Below are positions 25,622 through 36,917 of a stretch of 64,000 nt of DNA, piece by piece. The stretch's first letter is position 1. The number at the start of each line of letters is the position of its first letter. The stretch comes from Pontibacter coccineus (GTDB lineage Bacteria > Bacteroidota > Bacteroidia > Cytophagales > Hymenobacteraceae): contig NZ_JAUOTN010000010.1 of assembly GCF_030546575.1 (NCBI RefSeq), positions 155,669 through 219,668 on the forward strand, written 5' to 3'. Under the pieces are notes generated by a model. It saw only the letters and a list, made by a program, of their open reading frames with translations. It was not told the origin of the DNA and did no database searches. The position numbers were made by a program, and so were the translations under genes.

Positions 25622-27973
25622 ATGCGCCTATTGCAGGCTGCCCGCCTTTTATTACTGGTGCAGGTATACCGAAACGCCCTTCTATACCTGCTGCTTTTGG
25701 CCCTGCTGTTAGGTGGAGTCCAGGAAAGTTACGCCCAGAAAGTGGCGCTCGTGCTTAGCGGTGGCGGCGCCAAAGGGATAGCGCATGTGGGCGTGCTCAA
25801 GGCCCTGGAAGAGAACAACATCCCGATCGATTACATTGTGGGCACCTCCATGGGCGGCATCGTCGGGGCGCTGTACGCGGCCGGCTATTCTCCCGCCGAG
25901 ATCGAATACCTGATCCACACCGAGGCGTTCCAGGCCTGGGCCACCGGCAAGCCGGAGCAGAACTATACCTACAACTTCGCCTCACCTGACCCCAACCCGG
26001 CCCTGCTCAAACTCCATGTGGCGCTGGACTCTGCTTTTCAGGCCAAGCTCACGTCGAACCTTGTGAACGACGCTTCGCTCAACTTTGCCCTGGCACAGCT
26101 CCTCTCCCAGCCTGCCGCCCACGCCGACTATGACTTCGACAAGCTGATGGTGCCCTACCGCTGCGTTGCCGCCGACATCTTCACCCAGCAACAGGTCATC
26201 CTGCGCAAAGGACAGCTGGCCGATGCCGTGCGGGCCACCCTCACCGTACCGCTCTTCTATAAACCCATCCGGATTGAGAAGCGCCTGTTGTTTGACGGTG
26301 GACTCTACAACAACTTCCCGGTGGATGTGGCCCGCAAAGACTTCAATCCGGACATCATCATCGGGGTAAACGTGTCGTCCAAAACCTACAGCGAGTACCC
26401 CTACGACAACGATGACTTTGACCTGGCTTATACCTTGCTCTATGCCATGATGTCGAACTCGGACTCCACGGCGCTTACAGAGAAGGACGTATACTTGCAG
26501 CCTGACCTGGGTAGCCTCAATTCACTGGATTTCAAAAACGTAGAGGATTTTTTCGCGGCTGGGTATAAGGTGACCAATGACAACATGGATCAGATCCAGG
26601 AGAAAATAAAGCGCAGGGTAAGTGCCGAAGCGCTTGGTGCCAAACGGGAGAAATTCAGAGGCGGCTTTCAGCCCCACGCTTTCCGCAGTGTGAAGATCCA
26701 GGGGTTGAAAAAAAATCAGCAGGACTTTGTACAGCGCTTCTTCAGGAGCTCAAAGGAAGAGGGCTATACCATGCAGGACGTCAAAACAGGCTACTACCGG
26801 CTGGCCGCCATCGACAACTTCCGCAGCCTGTACCCGACCATGCGCTACGATACCAAGGCCAAGTCCTATGACCTGCTCCTGAACGTGAAGAAAGAAGACG
26901 GCCTGAAAATAGCGTTGGGCGGTGTGATAGCCTCGCGCCCGATCGACAACATCTATGCCGGTGTGGAGTACAGTGTGCTCGGTCGGCAGCTCTATACCTT
27001 TGCCGGAAGTTTCCAGACAGGCCGGTTTTACCAGGGCGCGCAGCTGCGCACCCGCATCGACGTGCCCGCCAGTCTGCCCTATTACATCGAGCCCGCTTTC
27101 ACATACAATCACTGGAATTTCCTTTCCACCACCGGTTTGCTGCTGGAGCGCAACAATCTGCCCTTACTCGAGCAGACCGACCGGAATTTTGGCCTCAACA
27201 TGGGCTTTACCAACACTTACAAAGGCAGGCTGGTGCTCAGCGCGGCCTATGCGCAGCACATCGACAGGTATAGCAACCGCCTGGAGATACAGCGCTCTGA
27301 CACCCTGGACCGCACCGCCACGAGTGGCCTAACAGTGGGCGCCATTTTCAGACGCGGTGGGCTCAACCGAAAACAGTATCCTTCCGGCGGGCGCTCATTT
27401 ACAGCCACGGGCCGCATGGTAAACGCGACGGAAAGGTATAGACCCGGCTCAACGTCTAACGAATCGCAGAACCTTTCAACAGATCACAGCTGGTTTTATG
27501 GCCGGCTGCTTTTTGAGGACTTTCTGGGCAATGGCAGTCACCGTTTCGGCTACAGGCTGGAAGGCGTGATCTCGACACAGCCCTTTTTCAGCAACTATCG
27601 CTCTACGCTCACCATTGCTCCTGCCTTCTACCCCCTTTCCGATAGCCGCACCCTTTTTCTGGACCGCTTTCGGGCACACGAATTTGTGGCAGGAGGCCTG
27701 CAATACGTCTACCTGATCACGCCCCGGCTGGAGGCACGCACAGAGGGTTATCTGTTCCAGCCATACCGCCCGATCCTGCAGGATGACAGGCAGCAGGCCT
27801 ACTATGGGAAACGGCTGACAGGTACCGGTGTGGCCGCCACAGCCGCGGTGGTTTACCATGGTATATTGGGCCCGGCGGCGCTGAGCCTGAACTATTACAA
27901 CGACAAAACCAAAGAGTGGGGCGTGCTCTTTCACCTGGGTTTCCTGCTGTTTCAGAATAGAGCTTTGGAGTAG
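25622..27973 (+). CDS. patatin-like phospholipase fused to a surface beta-barrel
   Basis: A 783-residue outer-membrane protein of the PlpD type. After a signal sequence (residues 1-38) the patatin domain shows the oxyanion loop SGGGAKGIAHVG, the nucleophile GTSMGG (Ser76) and the catalytic Asp in FDGGLYNNFP (about residue 225). Around 350-430 is a POTRA-like module (FRSVKIQGLKKNQQDF), and from 430 to the end a 16-strand BamA/TamA-type barrel ending NRALE. PlpD-like proteins place a phospholipase A domain on one side of the outer membrane; whether it faces the periplasm or outside is debated. Second gene of a pair with the YceI-like protein. Confidence 0.93.
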   Translation: MRLLQAARLLLLVQVYRNALLYLLLLALLLGGVQESYAQKVALVLSGGGAKGIAHVGVLKALEENNIPIDYIVGTSMGGIVGALYAAGYSPAEIEYLIHTEAFQAWATGKPEQNYTYNFASPDPNPALLKLHVALDSAFQAKLTSNLVNDASLNFALAQLLSQPAAHADYDFDKLMVPYRCVAADIFTQQQVILRKGQLADAVRATLTVPLFYKPIRIEKRLLFDGGLYNNFPVDVARKDFNPDIIIGVNVSSKTYSEYPYDNDDFDLAYTLLYAMMSNSDSTALTEKDVYLQPDLGSLNSLDFKNVEDFFAAGYKVTNDNMDQIQEKIKRRVSAEALGAKREKFRGGFQPHAFRSVKIQGLKKNQQDFVQRFFRSSKEEGYTMQDVKTGYYRLAAIDNFRSLYPTMRYDTKAKSYDLLLNVKKEDGLKIALGGVIASRPIDNIYAGVEYSVLGRQLYTFAGSFQTGRFYQGAQLRTRIDVPASLPYYIEPAFTYNHWNFLSTTGLLLERNNLPLLEQTDRNFGLNMGFTNTYKGRLVLSAAYAQHIDRYSNRLEIQRSDTLDRTATSGLTVGAIFRRGGLNRKQYPSGGRSFTATGRMVNATERYRPGSTSNESQNLSTDHSWFYGRLLFEDFLGNGSHRFGYRLEGVISTQPFFSNYRSTLTIAPAFYPLSDSRTLFLDRFRAHEFVAGGLQYVYLITPRLEARTEGYLFQPYRPILQDDRQQAYYGKRLTGTGVAATAAVVYHGILGPAALSLNYYNDKTKEWGVLFHLGFLLFQNRALE

Positions 27974-28042
27974 ACCGGGACAAATAAGTTGCCTGTATAG
28001 CTTGGTATACCTGCTTTTTGGCGTTGTCCGATTGCAGCTCTT

Positions 28043-28071
28043 TTGCACCTGATTAATAATCTCTATATTTG
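28043..28071 (+). promoter_or_regulatory. Bacteroidota-type promoter of the DUF4920 gene
   Basis: TTG (28043-28045), an 18-base spacer and TATATTTG (28064-28071) form an exact match to the phylum consensus, 26 bases before the ATG. Confidence 0.8.
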
Positions 28072-28097
28072 GCTGACACAAAAAAGCCTATCCCTTC

Positions 28098-28592
28098 ATG
28101 AAAAAACTATTCGCCTTGCTATTGACTGCTGCCGTGCTGCAGGCCTGCTCCCAGAACGACACCACATCTGAAGGTAAGGAAACCACAGAAACCGTTGCTG
28201 AGGCGAACGCGTACGGTGCTTCCTTCGAAGAACAAAACGTACTCTCAGCCGGCCAAATGCAGGAAGCCGTGAACGGAAGCGATTCCATACAGGCCACCGT
28301 AGCTGCCGAAATCGTGGAAAGTTGCCAGTCAAAGGGTTGCTGGATGGATGTGAAGCTGGAAGATGGCAGCACTATGAAAGTTACCTTCCGTGATTATGGT
28401 TTCTTCCTGCCGGTAGAGGATCTGTCAGGCAAGACGGCAGTGTTCACAGGTATGGCCAAACATGAAGTGATCTCAGTGGAAGACCAGCGTCACTTTGCCG
28501 AGGATGCCGGAAAATCAGGCGAAGAGATTGCCGCCATTACCCAGCCGAGAGAAGAATTGCGCTTTGTGGCCGACGGCGTGAAATTGAAGTAA
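28098..28592 (+). CDS. DUF4920 lipoprotein
   Basis: A 164-residue lipoprotein: signal peptide with lipobox LLTAAVLQAC (Cys17), an acidic linker, then the DUF4920 domain with YGASFEEQNVLSAGQM, IVESCQSKGCWMDV and VTFRDYGFFLPV. The CxxxGCWM segment is a conserved cysteine pair that could bind metal or form a disulfide; the domain's function is unknown. Members occur widely in Bacteroidota. It is a single gene with its own promoter and terminator. Confidence 0.88.
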   Translation: MKKLFALLLTAAVLQACSQNDTTSEGKETTETVAEANAYGASFEEQNVLSAGQMQEAVNGSDSIQATVAAEIVESCQSKGCWMDVKLEDGSTMKVTFRDYGFFLPVEDLSGKTAVFTGMAKHEVISVEDQRHFAEDAGKSGEEIAAITQPREELRFVADGVKLK

Positions 28593-28616
28593 GCATATAC
28601 GTTATACCTTTACCTG

Positions 28617-28650
28617 AGCGGCTGTTCTTCCGGAACCGCCGCTTTTTTAT
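28617..28650 (+). terminator. terminator after the DUF4920 gene
   Basis: Imperfect GC-rich stem AGCGGCTGTTC / GGAACCGCCGCT followed by six T residues. Confidence 0.8.
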
Positions 28651-28745
28651 TTTGCGCCGCCTATACCTATACCTAACCAAAACGCTTTGTCTCCTGCCAG
28701 GTGCTTTGAGCCGGATTATCTTCTACCTGAATCCTGCACTTGTAA

Positions 28746-30848
<2,103 letters not shown>

Positions 30849-30867
30849 CCCGTAAATATTTACAAAA

Positions 30868-30902
30868 AATAAGCGCCGGTCTACAAGAGGCCGGCGCTTA
30901 TT
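30868..30902 (+). terminator. terminator after ligA
   Basis: Perfect 12-bp stem AATAAGCGCCGG / CCGGCGCTTATT. Confidence 0.88.
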
Positions 30903-31261
30903 GATTTACAAACAAACAATAAAACAATTAAACTTGGGTATAGGCCGCAAGGCCCGGCTCCCCGACACAGCTATAAAGCCAGAAAGCATGCTGCAAATGG
31001 AGCCAATTAAATGGACAAAAAAAAATGAAATAGACGAACAGCCGAAAAGGATATACGAACAACCGTTTCTCTTCCTTTTCAGGTTTGATCTTTTAAAAAG
31101 CGTAATTGATGGGGCAGGTTTGCCCTTCCGTATAGTATAGGGCTGTGTTTATATGGAAGCGTCGTAATATTGCTTAACTTCAGCAAAAGACCGATCTTTA
31201 AAAGCTTTCACTACCCTTTCCCTGTACAGCCTTGAACTTGACAGCCCTACCACCATTTACC
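30903..31261. other. non-coding region upstream of the histidine kinase
   Basis: About 360 AT-rich bases. A plus-strand open frame of 79 codons here begins at TTG, has a Lys/Glu/Phe-rich unfamiliar product and is probably not a gene. Nothing else was recognised. Confidence 0.5.
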
Positions 31262-32275
31262 ATGAAGAAGCGGTACAAATTAGCCATACACGTGGCAGCC
31301 TGGGCATTTTTCGGAGCCTGGGTCTTCTACATACAGTTTCAGCGCGGCCTTACTTTTAACAAGGCGGTTGACTCGCTGGTGGGCCTGAGTTTTGCCATGA
31401 TGATCTTCTACCTCAACTGGTATGTGCTGATCCCCCGCTTTCTGGCCAGAAACCAGATATTCGGATATCTTGGCGTTGTGCTGCTCACCCTCACGGTGGT
31501 CGCGCTGGTCCGCTCTCCGCTCGACTTCTATGTATTCCGGGAGTTTAACCCGGGCATGACGGTGCTCTACTCTTCTGACCGCATCCTCAACTATGTGCTG
31601 GCCGGTTTGATCGTCGTGTTCATCAGTTCGGCCCTGAAAGTAACCGGCAACTACATCCGCAACGAGCGGCGCAACAAGGAACTTGAGAACCAGAAACTGG
31701 CCGCTGAGCTGAATTTTTTGAAGTCGCAGGTCAACCCGCATTTTCTCTTCAACACGCTCAACAACATCTACTCGCTGGCCTACAAGCAGTCGCCGGAAAC
31801 GCCGGACGCCATCATGAAGCTCTCGCTCCTGATGCGCTACATGCTCTACGAAAGTAACGACACGCTGGTGAGTCTGGAACGGGAGGTGGAGCATATCCAG
31901 AACTTTATCGACCTGCAGAAACTGCGCCTGCGCGAGCAGACCAGCATCCGCCTGAACGTGGAAGGCAACCTGAGCGGAAAACAGATCGCCCCGATGCTGC
32001 TGATGACGCTGGTTGAGAATGCGTTTAAGCACGGCTTGGTGAGTCGCAACGAGGTGGGCATCACGCTCAACCTGGTGGTAACCGACGATTGGCTGCAATT
32101 CACGACGGTGAACAACAGCAGTACGCACAAAAAAAAGGACTTTGGCGGCATCGGTTTGCAAAATCTAAAGCAACGCCTTAACTTGCTCTACGCTCACCAA
32201 CACGAACTGACCTTAGAAGATAAAGACGATACATTTTTCGCTTCGCTGAAACTGTATTTCCAACCAAAAAAATAA
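31262..32275 (+). CDS. LytS-type membrane histidine kinase
   Basis: A 337-residue sensor kinase of the YehU/LytS class. Four transmembrane helices (about residues 8-27, 42-60, 68-86 and 105-127) are followed by a coiled coil and the His_kinase domain with the phosphoacceptor box QVNPHFLFNTLNNI (His160), then an ATPase domain with MLLMTLVENAFKHGL and GGIGLQNLKQRL. The ATG at 31262 is preferred over an upstream TTG because it directly precedes the first membrane helix. The LytTR regulator gene starts four bases after the stop, so the two form a two-component system; the stimulus is unknown. Confidence 0.93.
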   Translation: MKKRYKLAIHVAAWAFFGAWVFYIQFQRGLTFNKAVDSLVGLSFAMMIFYLNWYVLIPRFLARNQIFGYLGVVLLTLTVVALVRSPLDFYVFREFNPGMTVLYSSDRILNYVLAGLIVVFISSALKVTGNYIRNERRNKELENQKLAAELNFLKSQVNPHFLFNTLNNIYSLAYKQSPETPDAIMKLSLLMRYMLYESNDTLVSLEREVEHIQNFIDLQKLRLREQTSIRLNVEGNLSGKQIAPMLLMTLVENAFKHGLVSRNEVGITLNLVVTDDWLQFTTVNNSSTHKKKDFGGIGLQNLKQRLNLLYAHQHELTLEDKDDTFFASLKLYFQPKK

Positions 32276-32279
32276 CTCT

Positions 32280-33017
32280 ATGACCATCCGCTGCCTTGCC
32301 GTTGACGACGAACCGCTTGCCCTCGACATCATCGAGAGCTATGTGAGCAAACTGCCTTTTCTACAACTCGTGAAAACATGCTCCAGCGCCACGGAGGCCA
32401 TGCAGGTATTGCAACAAGAGCAGATCGATCTGATGTTCCTAGACATCGAAATGCCCGAGCTGACAGGTATACAGTTTCTGAACATCCTCAAGCACCAGCC
32501 GCTCATCATCTTCACGACAGCCTACCCCAACTATGCGCTCGAGGGTTTCAACCACGATGCCGTGGACTACCTCCTCAAACCCATCCCCTTCGACCGTTTC
32601 CTGAAAGCCGTTACAAAAGCGCAGGAGCGACTGCAGCGCAGCCAGAAAGCACCGGAAGCACCCACAGTAACAGCCCCTGCCCCGCAGGCACCTGAGCAGG
32701 ATTTCATGTTCGTGAAGGCTGATTACAAAACCGTGCGCGTCGGCTTTGCCGATATCCTTTGGATTGAGGGGCTGAAAGATTACATCATCATCCAGACCAA
32801 AGACCAGAAAATCATCACGCTCCTGAGCATGAACAAGGCCATGGAAAAACTGCCGGAGTCAAAGTTCATGCGCGTGCACCGCTCCTTCATCGTGGCCCTG
32901 CACAAGATCGACAGCATCGAGAAAGGCCGCATCCGCATCGGCAACAAGGAAATCCCGATCGGTGAGGTATACAAAGACCACTTCCTGCACTGGGTGGAGG
33001 AGAATAACATACAGTAG
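32280..33017 (+). CDS. LytTR response regulator
   Basis: A 245-residue response regulator with a receiver domain (acidic DDE at 9-11, phosphoacceptor Asp55 in MFLDIEMPELTG, Lys in YLLKPI) and a C-terminal LytTR DNA-binding domain (about 140-240: FVKADYKTVRV, IEGLKDYIIIQT, FMRVHRSFIVAL). It is the cognate partner of the LytS-type kinase encoded just upstream. LytTR proteins bind pairs of direct repeats; no obvious site was found in this window. Confidence 0.95.
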   Translation: MTIRCLAVDDEPLALDIIESYVSKLPFLQLVKTCSSATEAMQVLQQEQIDLMFLDIEMPELTGIQFLNILKHQPLIIFTTAYPNYALEGFNHDAVDYLLKPIPFDRFLKAVTKAQERLQRSQKAPEAPTVTAPAPQAPEQDFMFVKADYKTVRVGFADILWIEGLKDYIIIQTKDQKIITLLSMNKAMEKLPESKFMRVHRSFIVALHKIDSIEKGRIRIGNKEIPIGEVYKDHFLHWVEENNIQ

Positions 33018-33198
33018 CGCTTTTTTGCGTGGTACGATGCCTTCACAGAGAACTTGCCAAAGGTCTTTTTATAGCATCTATACCTGCACAAGAAGTTTTT
33101 TGTCGAAATATATTCCCGAAACTCGTGCTTCGTGCTACGCCACAACACTTGCAGATTCCGTTGGATAATTCGAACTTCGCGCATTAGAAAAACAGCGC

Positions 33199-34068
33199 AT
33201 GATACAAGATAAATTAAAAGGAACGGGTGTTGCTCTGGTAACGCCTTTTGCCAGCAACCTGGAGGTGGATTACGACGGACTGCGCCAGTTGCTCGATTTC
33301 ACCATAGAAGGTGGCGTGGAGTACCTGGTGGTGAACGGTACCACAGGTGAATCAGTGACCACGACAACCGAAGAGAAAGCCGCAATCCTGGCTTTTGTGA
33401 AGAAGCACGTGAACGGCCGTGTGCCGCTGGTATACGGTTTGGGCGGCAACAACACGCAGGACGTACTTAAAGCGATCCAGGAAACGGATCTGGAAGGTAT
33501 AGCCGCTGTGCTTTCGGTGAGCCCCTATTACAACAAGCCCTCGCAGCAGGGCATCATCCAGCACTATACCCAGCTGGCCGACGCCTGCCCGTTGCCGGTG
33601 ATCCTGTACAACGTGCCGGGCCGCACGGGTAGCAACATGGCCCCCGAGACCACCGTGAGACTGGCTGCACACCAAAACATCATTGGCATTAAAGAAGCTT
33701 CCGGCAGCCTGGAGCAGTGTATGTATATTGCCAAGCACAAGCCCGCTGACTTTCTGCTGATCAGCGGCGACGACATGCTCACTCTCCCGATGATCACCTT
33801 CGGTGCCGTAGGCGTGATCTCTGTGCTAGCCAATGCCTTCCCCGAAAAATTCAGCAACATGGTTCGCCTGGGCTTGTCTTATCAGTTCAAAGAAGCGTCT
33901 GACCTGCTTTTCGACTTCGTTGATATCAACCCGATGATGTACGAAGAAGGAAACCCGGTAGGCGTAAAGGCATTGCTGGAGCGCTTTGGCGTATGCGGCG
34001 GAGCCGTGCGTCTCCCGCTGGTGGAGGCGACAGCCGGTCTCAAAGACAGACTTTACAAGCAACTGTAA
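33199..34068 (+). CDS. dapA: 4-hydroxy-tetrahydrodipicolinate synthase
   Basis: First committed enzyme of lysine and diaminopimelate synthesis, condensing pyruvate with aspartate semialdehyde. The 289-residue protein has NGTTGES near 46-52, the Tyr in VILYNVPGRTG (Tyr137) and the Schiff-base lysine in IIGIKEASG (Lys165), with ISGDD downstream. Length and motifs are standard. Single gene with a terminator; the rest of the lysine pathway is elsewhere. Confidence 0.96.
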   Translation: MIQDKLKGTGVALVTPFASNLEVDYDGLRQLLDFTIEGGVEYLVVNGTTGESVTTTTEEKAAILAFVKKHVNGRVPLVYGLGGNNTQDVLKAIQETDLEGIAAVLSVSPYYNKPSQQGIIQHYTQLADACPLPVILYNVPGRTGSNMAPETTVRLAAHQNIIGIKEASGSLEQCMYIAKHKPADFLLISGDDMLTLPMITFGAVGVISVLANAFPEKFSNMVRLGLSYQFKEASDLLFDFVDINPMMYEEGNPVGVKALLERFGVCGGAVRLPLVEATAGLKDRLYKQL

Positions 34069-34098
34069 CCGGTTACGCAAGGTATAGCAAACAAAGCG

Positions 34099-34134
34099 GG
34101 AAGGTTGGCAATGGTCGGCCTTCCTGTTTTTTTG
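34099..34134 (+). terminator. terminator after dapA
   Basis: Stem GGAAGG / CCTTCC with a partly paired interior, followed by TGTTTTTTT. The T run directly adjoins the next promoter. Confidence 0.75.
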
Positions 34135-34164
34135 TTTGCTCAAGAGATATTTTCGCTATATTCG
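34135..34164 (+). promoter_or_regulatory. promoter of the 34193 lipoprotein operon
   Basis: TTTG (34135-34138), an 18-base spacer, then TATATTCG (34157-34164), close to the Bacteroidota consensus and 28 bases before the chosen ATG. Confidence 0.65.
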
Positions 34165-34192
34165 TTTTCTTCTATCCCAATTCCTTACCACA

Positions 34193-35086
34193 ATGCGTAT
34201 ACCTGCGATCCTGTTTTTAGCACTGAGTATGGCGGCTTGCAACAACTCCCCGGACCAGTCGCAGGCCAACAAAACGGATCATACGCACCTGTTGGAAACC
34301 GATACCAGCCTCGTGCAGGCACCCGACTCGGCTACCCTGCCTTCGGACGACGAGCTGCAGCACTACACCCCTGACACGACAGACCTGAGCCCGGAGTCCA
34401 AAACGGCCGCCAAGATCATGATCGAAGGACGCTTCCATAAGCAGGAGGTATGGCAGGGCGCGGAGCAAAAGCCCTGGATGGCGCTCGTGCAGGACGATAG
34501 CGTTTTCCGGCTAAAGCCCAGCCACCTGCAGGTCACCACTTACTTCGATCCGGTATATGACAAAGGCCGCCAGGTACGCTCCGGCCGCGAAGTGCGCGGC
34601 GAGCACCCGAATACGCTTTTCTTCTTGACAGGTATAGCCAAACTGCAGGCCAGTGAGGTGGATACGGTGGGCTACCCGAATCAGGTGATCCTGCCCAATA
34701 CGTCCATCGACCTCAGGTATAAGGGCAAGACCTATACCCTGGCGGCCAGTGGCGACAGCATACAACAGGAAGGATCGGAGTCTTATTCGGTACAGAACTA
34801 CAAATGGACGGTGACAGGCTTCAAAAACGGCCGCAGGATCTCGCAGGAGCTGGCTGCTGATGAGAACTTCGAGAGTGCGATCTACGTGCTCCTCTGGGTC
34901 GGCGACCTGGACCACGACGGTATACCGGATCTACTGGCCGATCTGTCTAACCATTTCAACACCTCCAAGGTCACGCTTTTCCTGTCTTCGGCCGCTGAAA
35001 AGGGCAAGCTTTACAAGAAAGTGGCCGATTTTAGAACAGACGCCTATCCTGAAACCGCCAGCCCCGACAGCCTGGCAAAACCATAA
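34193..35086 (+). CDS. lipoprotein with an Asp-rich calcium-like loop
   Basis: A 297-residue lipoprotein of unknown function. The ATG at 34193 gives a lipoprotein signal with lipobox LALSMAAC; the frame upstream of it overlaps the promoter. The first part is polar and Thr/Asp-rich; the C-terminal half has beta-strand character and ends with GDLDHDGIPDLLADL, a DxDxDG loop like FG-GAP or EF-hand calcium sites. No named domain is recognised. It is followed 42 bases later by a membrane-anchored protein and then a DUF421 protein, probably one operon. Confidence 0.78.
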   Translation: MRIPAILFLALSMAACNNSPDQSQANKTDHTHLLETDTSLVQAPDSATLPSDDELQHYTPDTTDLSPESKTAAKIMIEGRFHKQEVWQGAEQKPWMALVQDDSVFRLKPSHLQVTTYFDPVYDKGRQVRSGREVRGEHPNTLFFLTGIAKLQASEVDTVGYPNQVILPNTSIDLRYKGKTYTLAASGDSIQQEGSESYSVQNYKWTVTGFKNGRRISQELAADENFESAIYVLLWVGDLDHDGIPDLLADLSNHFNTSKVTLFLSSAAEKGKLYKKVADFRTDAYPETASPDSLAKP

Positions 35087-35128
35087 AGTTGCTCAATCGT
35101 TATATACCTGCAAAAGCAAGGTATAGCC

Positions 35129-35632
35129 GTGAAAAAACACAGGGGTGAACTCGAAATAGACGAAGACATTCAACTGGAAAGCACCAACTGGAAAGTCCAG
35201 CGGGTGGCCTGGGTCCTGATGGCCTTTGTAGTATTTGCCGCTCTGCTGGGTTTTACCGGCAATGGTGGAATTGGCAACCTGCAGCGCTTAAAGGCCGGCG
35301 ACAGCGCGGAAGGGCTAGAAGTGGAGTACGAACGCTTCCTGCGACGCGGTGCCCCGGCCGAAATCAAAGTAAAGCTGGTCCCCTCCTCCGCTGATTCCCT
35401 CACCGACCTGCGCCTCAACAAAGATTTTTACGAGAAACTCCAGGTAGAGAAGATCCTTCCTGAACCCTCGGGGCAATACACCCATGAGCAGGGCATCACC
35501 TACCGTTTTGCTTCCGCCAACCAGCCATTCTTAGTCATCTTTTACGTGAAGCCTGAGGGCATGGGCTCCCTGCCTTTGCAATTCTCTACTTCTAAGAAAA
35601 AGGTAAACATCACACCATTCATATACCCTTAA
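35129..35632 (+). CDS. single-pass membrane protein upstream of the DUF421 gene
   Basis: A 167-residue protein starting at GTG: a basic/acidic cytoplasmic stub, one transmembrane helix at about 30-46 (WVLMAFVVFAALLGF), and an extracytoplasmic domain of about 110 residues with alternating strands (VEYERFLRRGAPAEIKVKL, QPFLVIFYVKPEG). No named family is recognised. It ends nine bases before the DUF421 gene; such pairing suggests that the two proteins work together in the membrane. Confidence 0.75.
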   Translation: MKKHRGELEIDEDIQLESTNWKVQRVAWVLMAFVVFAALLGFTGNGGIGNLQRLKAGDSAEGLEVEYERFLRRGAPAEIKVKLVPSSADSLTDLRLNKDFYEKLQVEKILPEPSGQYTHEQGITYRFASANQPFLVIFYVKPEGMGSLPLQFSTSKKKVNITPFIYP

Positions 35633-35641
35633 GTCTACGCT

Positions 35642-36088
35642 ATGGAAACCGTTATCAGAGGATTGCTTTTGTATGTGTTCCTGATGATTATTTTCAGGGT
35701 AAGCGGTAAAAGAACCTTGTATGAGGCCACGGTCTTCGACTTTGTGCTCTTGCTGATCATTGCCGAAACGGCAGAGCAGGCGCTCGGTGGCGAGGATAAG
35801 TCTGTCACCAATAGCTTTTTGCTGATCGTTACGCTTCTGCTGGCCGACATCAGCCTTTCGCTTCTCAAGCAGAAGTTCAGTTACTTTGGAAAGGTACTGG
35901 ACGGGGTACCGGTCATTATCCTGGACGATGGCAAGGTGCTGCACGACCGGCTAAAGAAAGTGCGGGTAGATGAGTCGGATATCATGGAATCGGCCCGGGA
36001 GCTGCAGGGTCTGGAGCGGCTCGACCAGATCAAGTACGCCATTCTGGAAAAGGACGGCAAGATCACCATCATCCCGAAAGAGCAGTAG
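35642..36088 (+). CDS. DUF421 (YetF-type) membrane protein
   Basis: A 148-residue protein: two or three transmembrane helices in the first 80 residues (FRVSGKRTLYEATVFDFVLLLIIAE is split by a polar KR turn), followed by the small soluble YetF/DUF421 domain with GVPVIILDDGKV and a C-terminal YAILEKDGKITIIPK. Spore-former YetF homologs (GerPF/SpoVA relatives) are membrane proteins of unclear function. It is the last gene of the 34193-36088 unit. Confidence 0.85.
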   Translation: METVIRGLLLYVFLMIIFRVSGKRTLYEATVFDFVLLLIIAETAEQALGGEDKSVTNSFLLIVTLLLADISLSLLKQKFSYFGKVLDGVPVIILDDGKVLHDRLKKVRVDESDIMESARELQGLERLDQIKYAILEKDGKITIIPKEQ

Positions 36089-36105
36089 CGGCAGGAAATA
36101 AAAAA

Positions 36106-36130
36106 AGGTATAGCTTTTCAGGCTATACCT
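36106..36130 (-). terminator. terminator made of an inverted pair of the AGGTATAGC word
   Basis: AGGTATAGC (36106-36114) and GCTATACCT (36122-36130) form a perfect 9-bp stem; on the minus strand a run of seven T follows. It serves the minus-strand SRPBCC gene and lies just after the DUF421 gene. Confidence 0.85.
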
Positions 36131-36168
36131 CGCGATCCCCATATGTGTCAGGCGTGCAGGCCGGATGC

Positions 36169-36714
36169 TTAATTGTCAGTCAATACATGCTTCGACTCCA
36201 CTTCCTTTTTGATATTATCAAGGCCATCCTCAAACTCCTCCCCCACGGTACTGTCGATCAGCAGGCCTGAAAACTTCCGGATCGGGTTGTCTCCTATGTA
36301 TTGTTCAAAATGCCAGGTTAGCTTTGTGCCTTCCTCTGTCTCCTCCAGTATAAATGTGCTGTGTGCTTTATCCTTTTTTTCGAATTCGAGGTTGGTAACA
36401 AGCCGGCTTGGTGGCTCTGCTTCTACTATCGTGACAACGCCCTGCCCGATACTCCCCCGTTCGCTCGTCCAGTTATAGCGCGCGCCTACTGTCGGGCCGG
36501 CATAGCTGATTGATTTATCCGGAGCAATACGGTGGCCTGGCAGCCATTTGGGCCAGTTGCGCAGATCGCTGAGCTGCTCATAAGCCACTTCGGCAGGTGC
36601 GTTGATAATGATGTCGCGCTGCAGATGGATCTGGCGAGGCAGACAAATGGAAATAACGCCCAGAATAGCGATTAAGGTGGCGGCTCCTAAAAGTAAAGAT
36701 TTTAATACATGCAT
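36169..36714 (-). CDS. SRPBCC-family protein (START-like)
   Basis: A 181-residue protein with an N-terminal transmembrane anchor (residues 5-25, LLLGAATLIAILGVISI) and a polyketide-cyclase/START-like SRPBCC domain: INAPAEVAYEQLSDLRNWPKWLPGH at the start (written across the first helix), then RLVTNLEF, STFILEETEEGTKLTW and a C-terminal helix. SRPBCC folds hold hydrophobic ligands in a deep pocket. The ligand is unknown. Single gene with the inverted-word terminator downstream. Confidence 0.88.
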   Translation of the reverse strand: MHVLKSLLLGAATLIAILGVISICLPRQIHLQRDIIINAPAEVAYEQLSDLRNWPKWLPGHRIAPDKSISYAGPTVGARYNWTSERGSIGQGVVTIVEAEPPSRLVTNLEFEKKDKAHSTFILEETEEGTKLTWHFEQYIGDNPIRKFSGLLIDSTVGEEFEDGLDNIKKEVESKHVLTDN

Positions 36715-36796
36715 ATAAGTTTATGGTAAACGTAAAATATCATCAATTCAAAACAATTTAATCCAATTTATGAATTATCATAAGAAATGAAAAAAA

Positions 36797-36816
36797 CCAC
36801 AGCTGTTACGCTGTGG
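36797..36816 (-). terminator. terminator after the 36918 gene
   Basis: Perfect 7-bp stem CCACAGC / GCTGTGG; the minus strand continues with seven T. Confidence 0.85.
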
Positions 36817-36917
36817 CCTTTCTCAGATGGAAATTCAATACTAATGTATAGTGACTTATACGCAACAGTCGGAAAAAGTATACAAAGGCGTCTTATCATT
36901 TCTCCGAGTGAGTTCTA

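Noticed and set aside
30901..31140. 79-codon plus-strand frame after ligA
   Set aside because: Begins at TTG within the ligA terminator and has an unfamiliar Lys/Phe-rich product.
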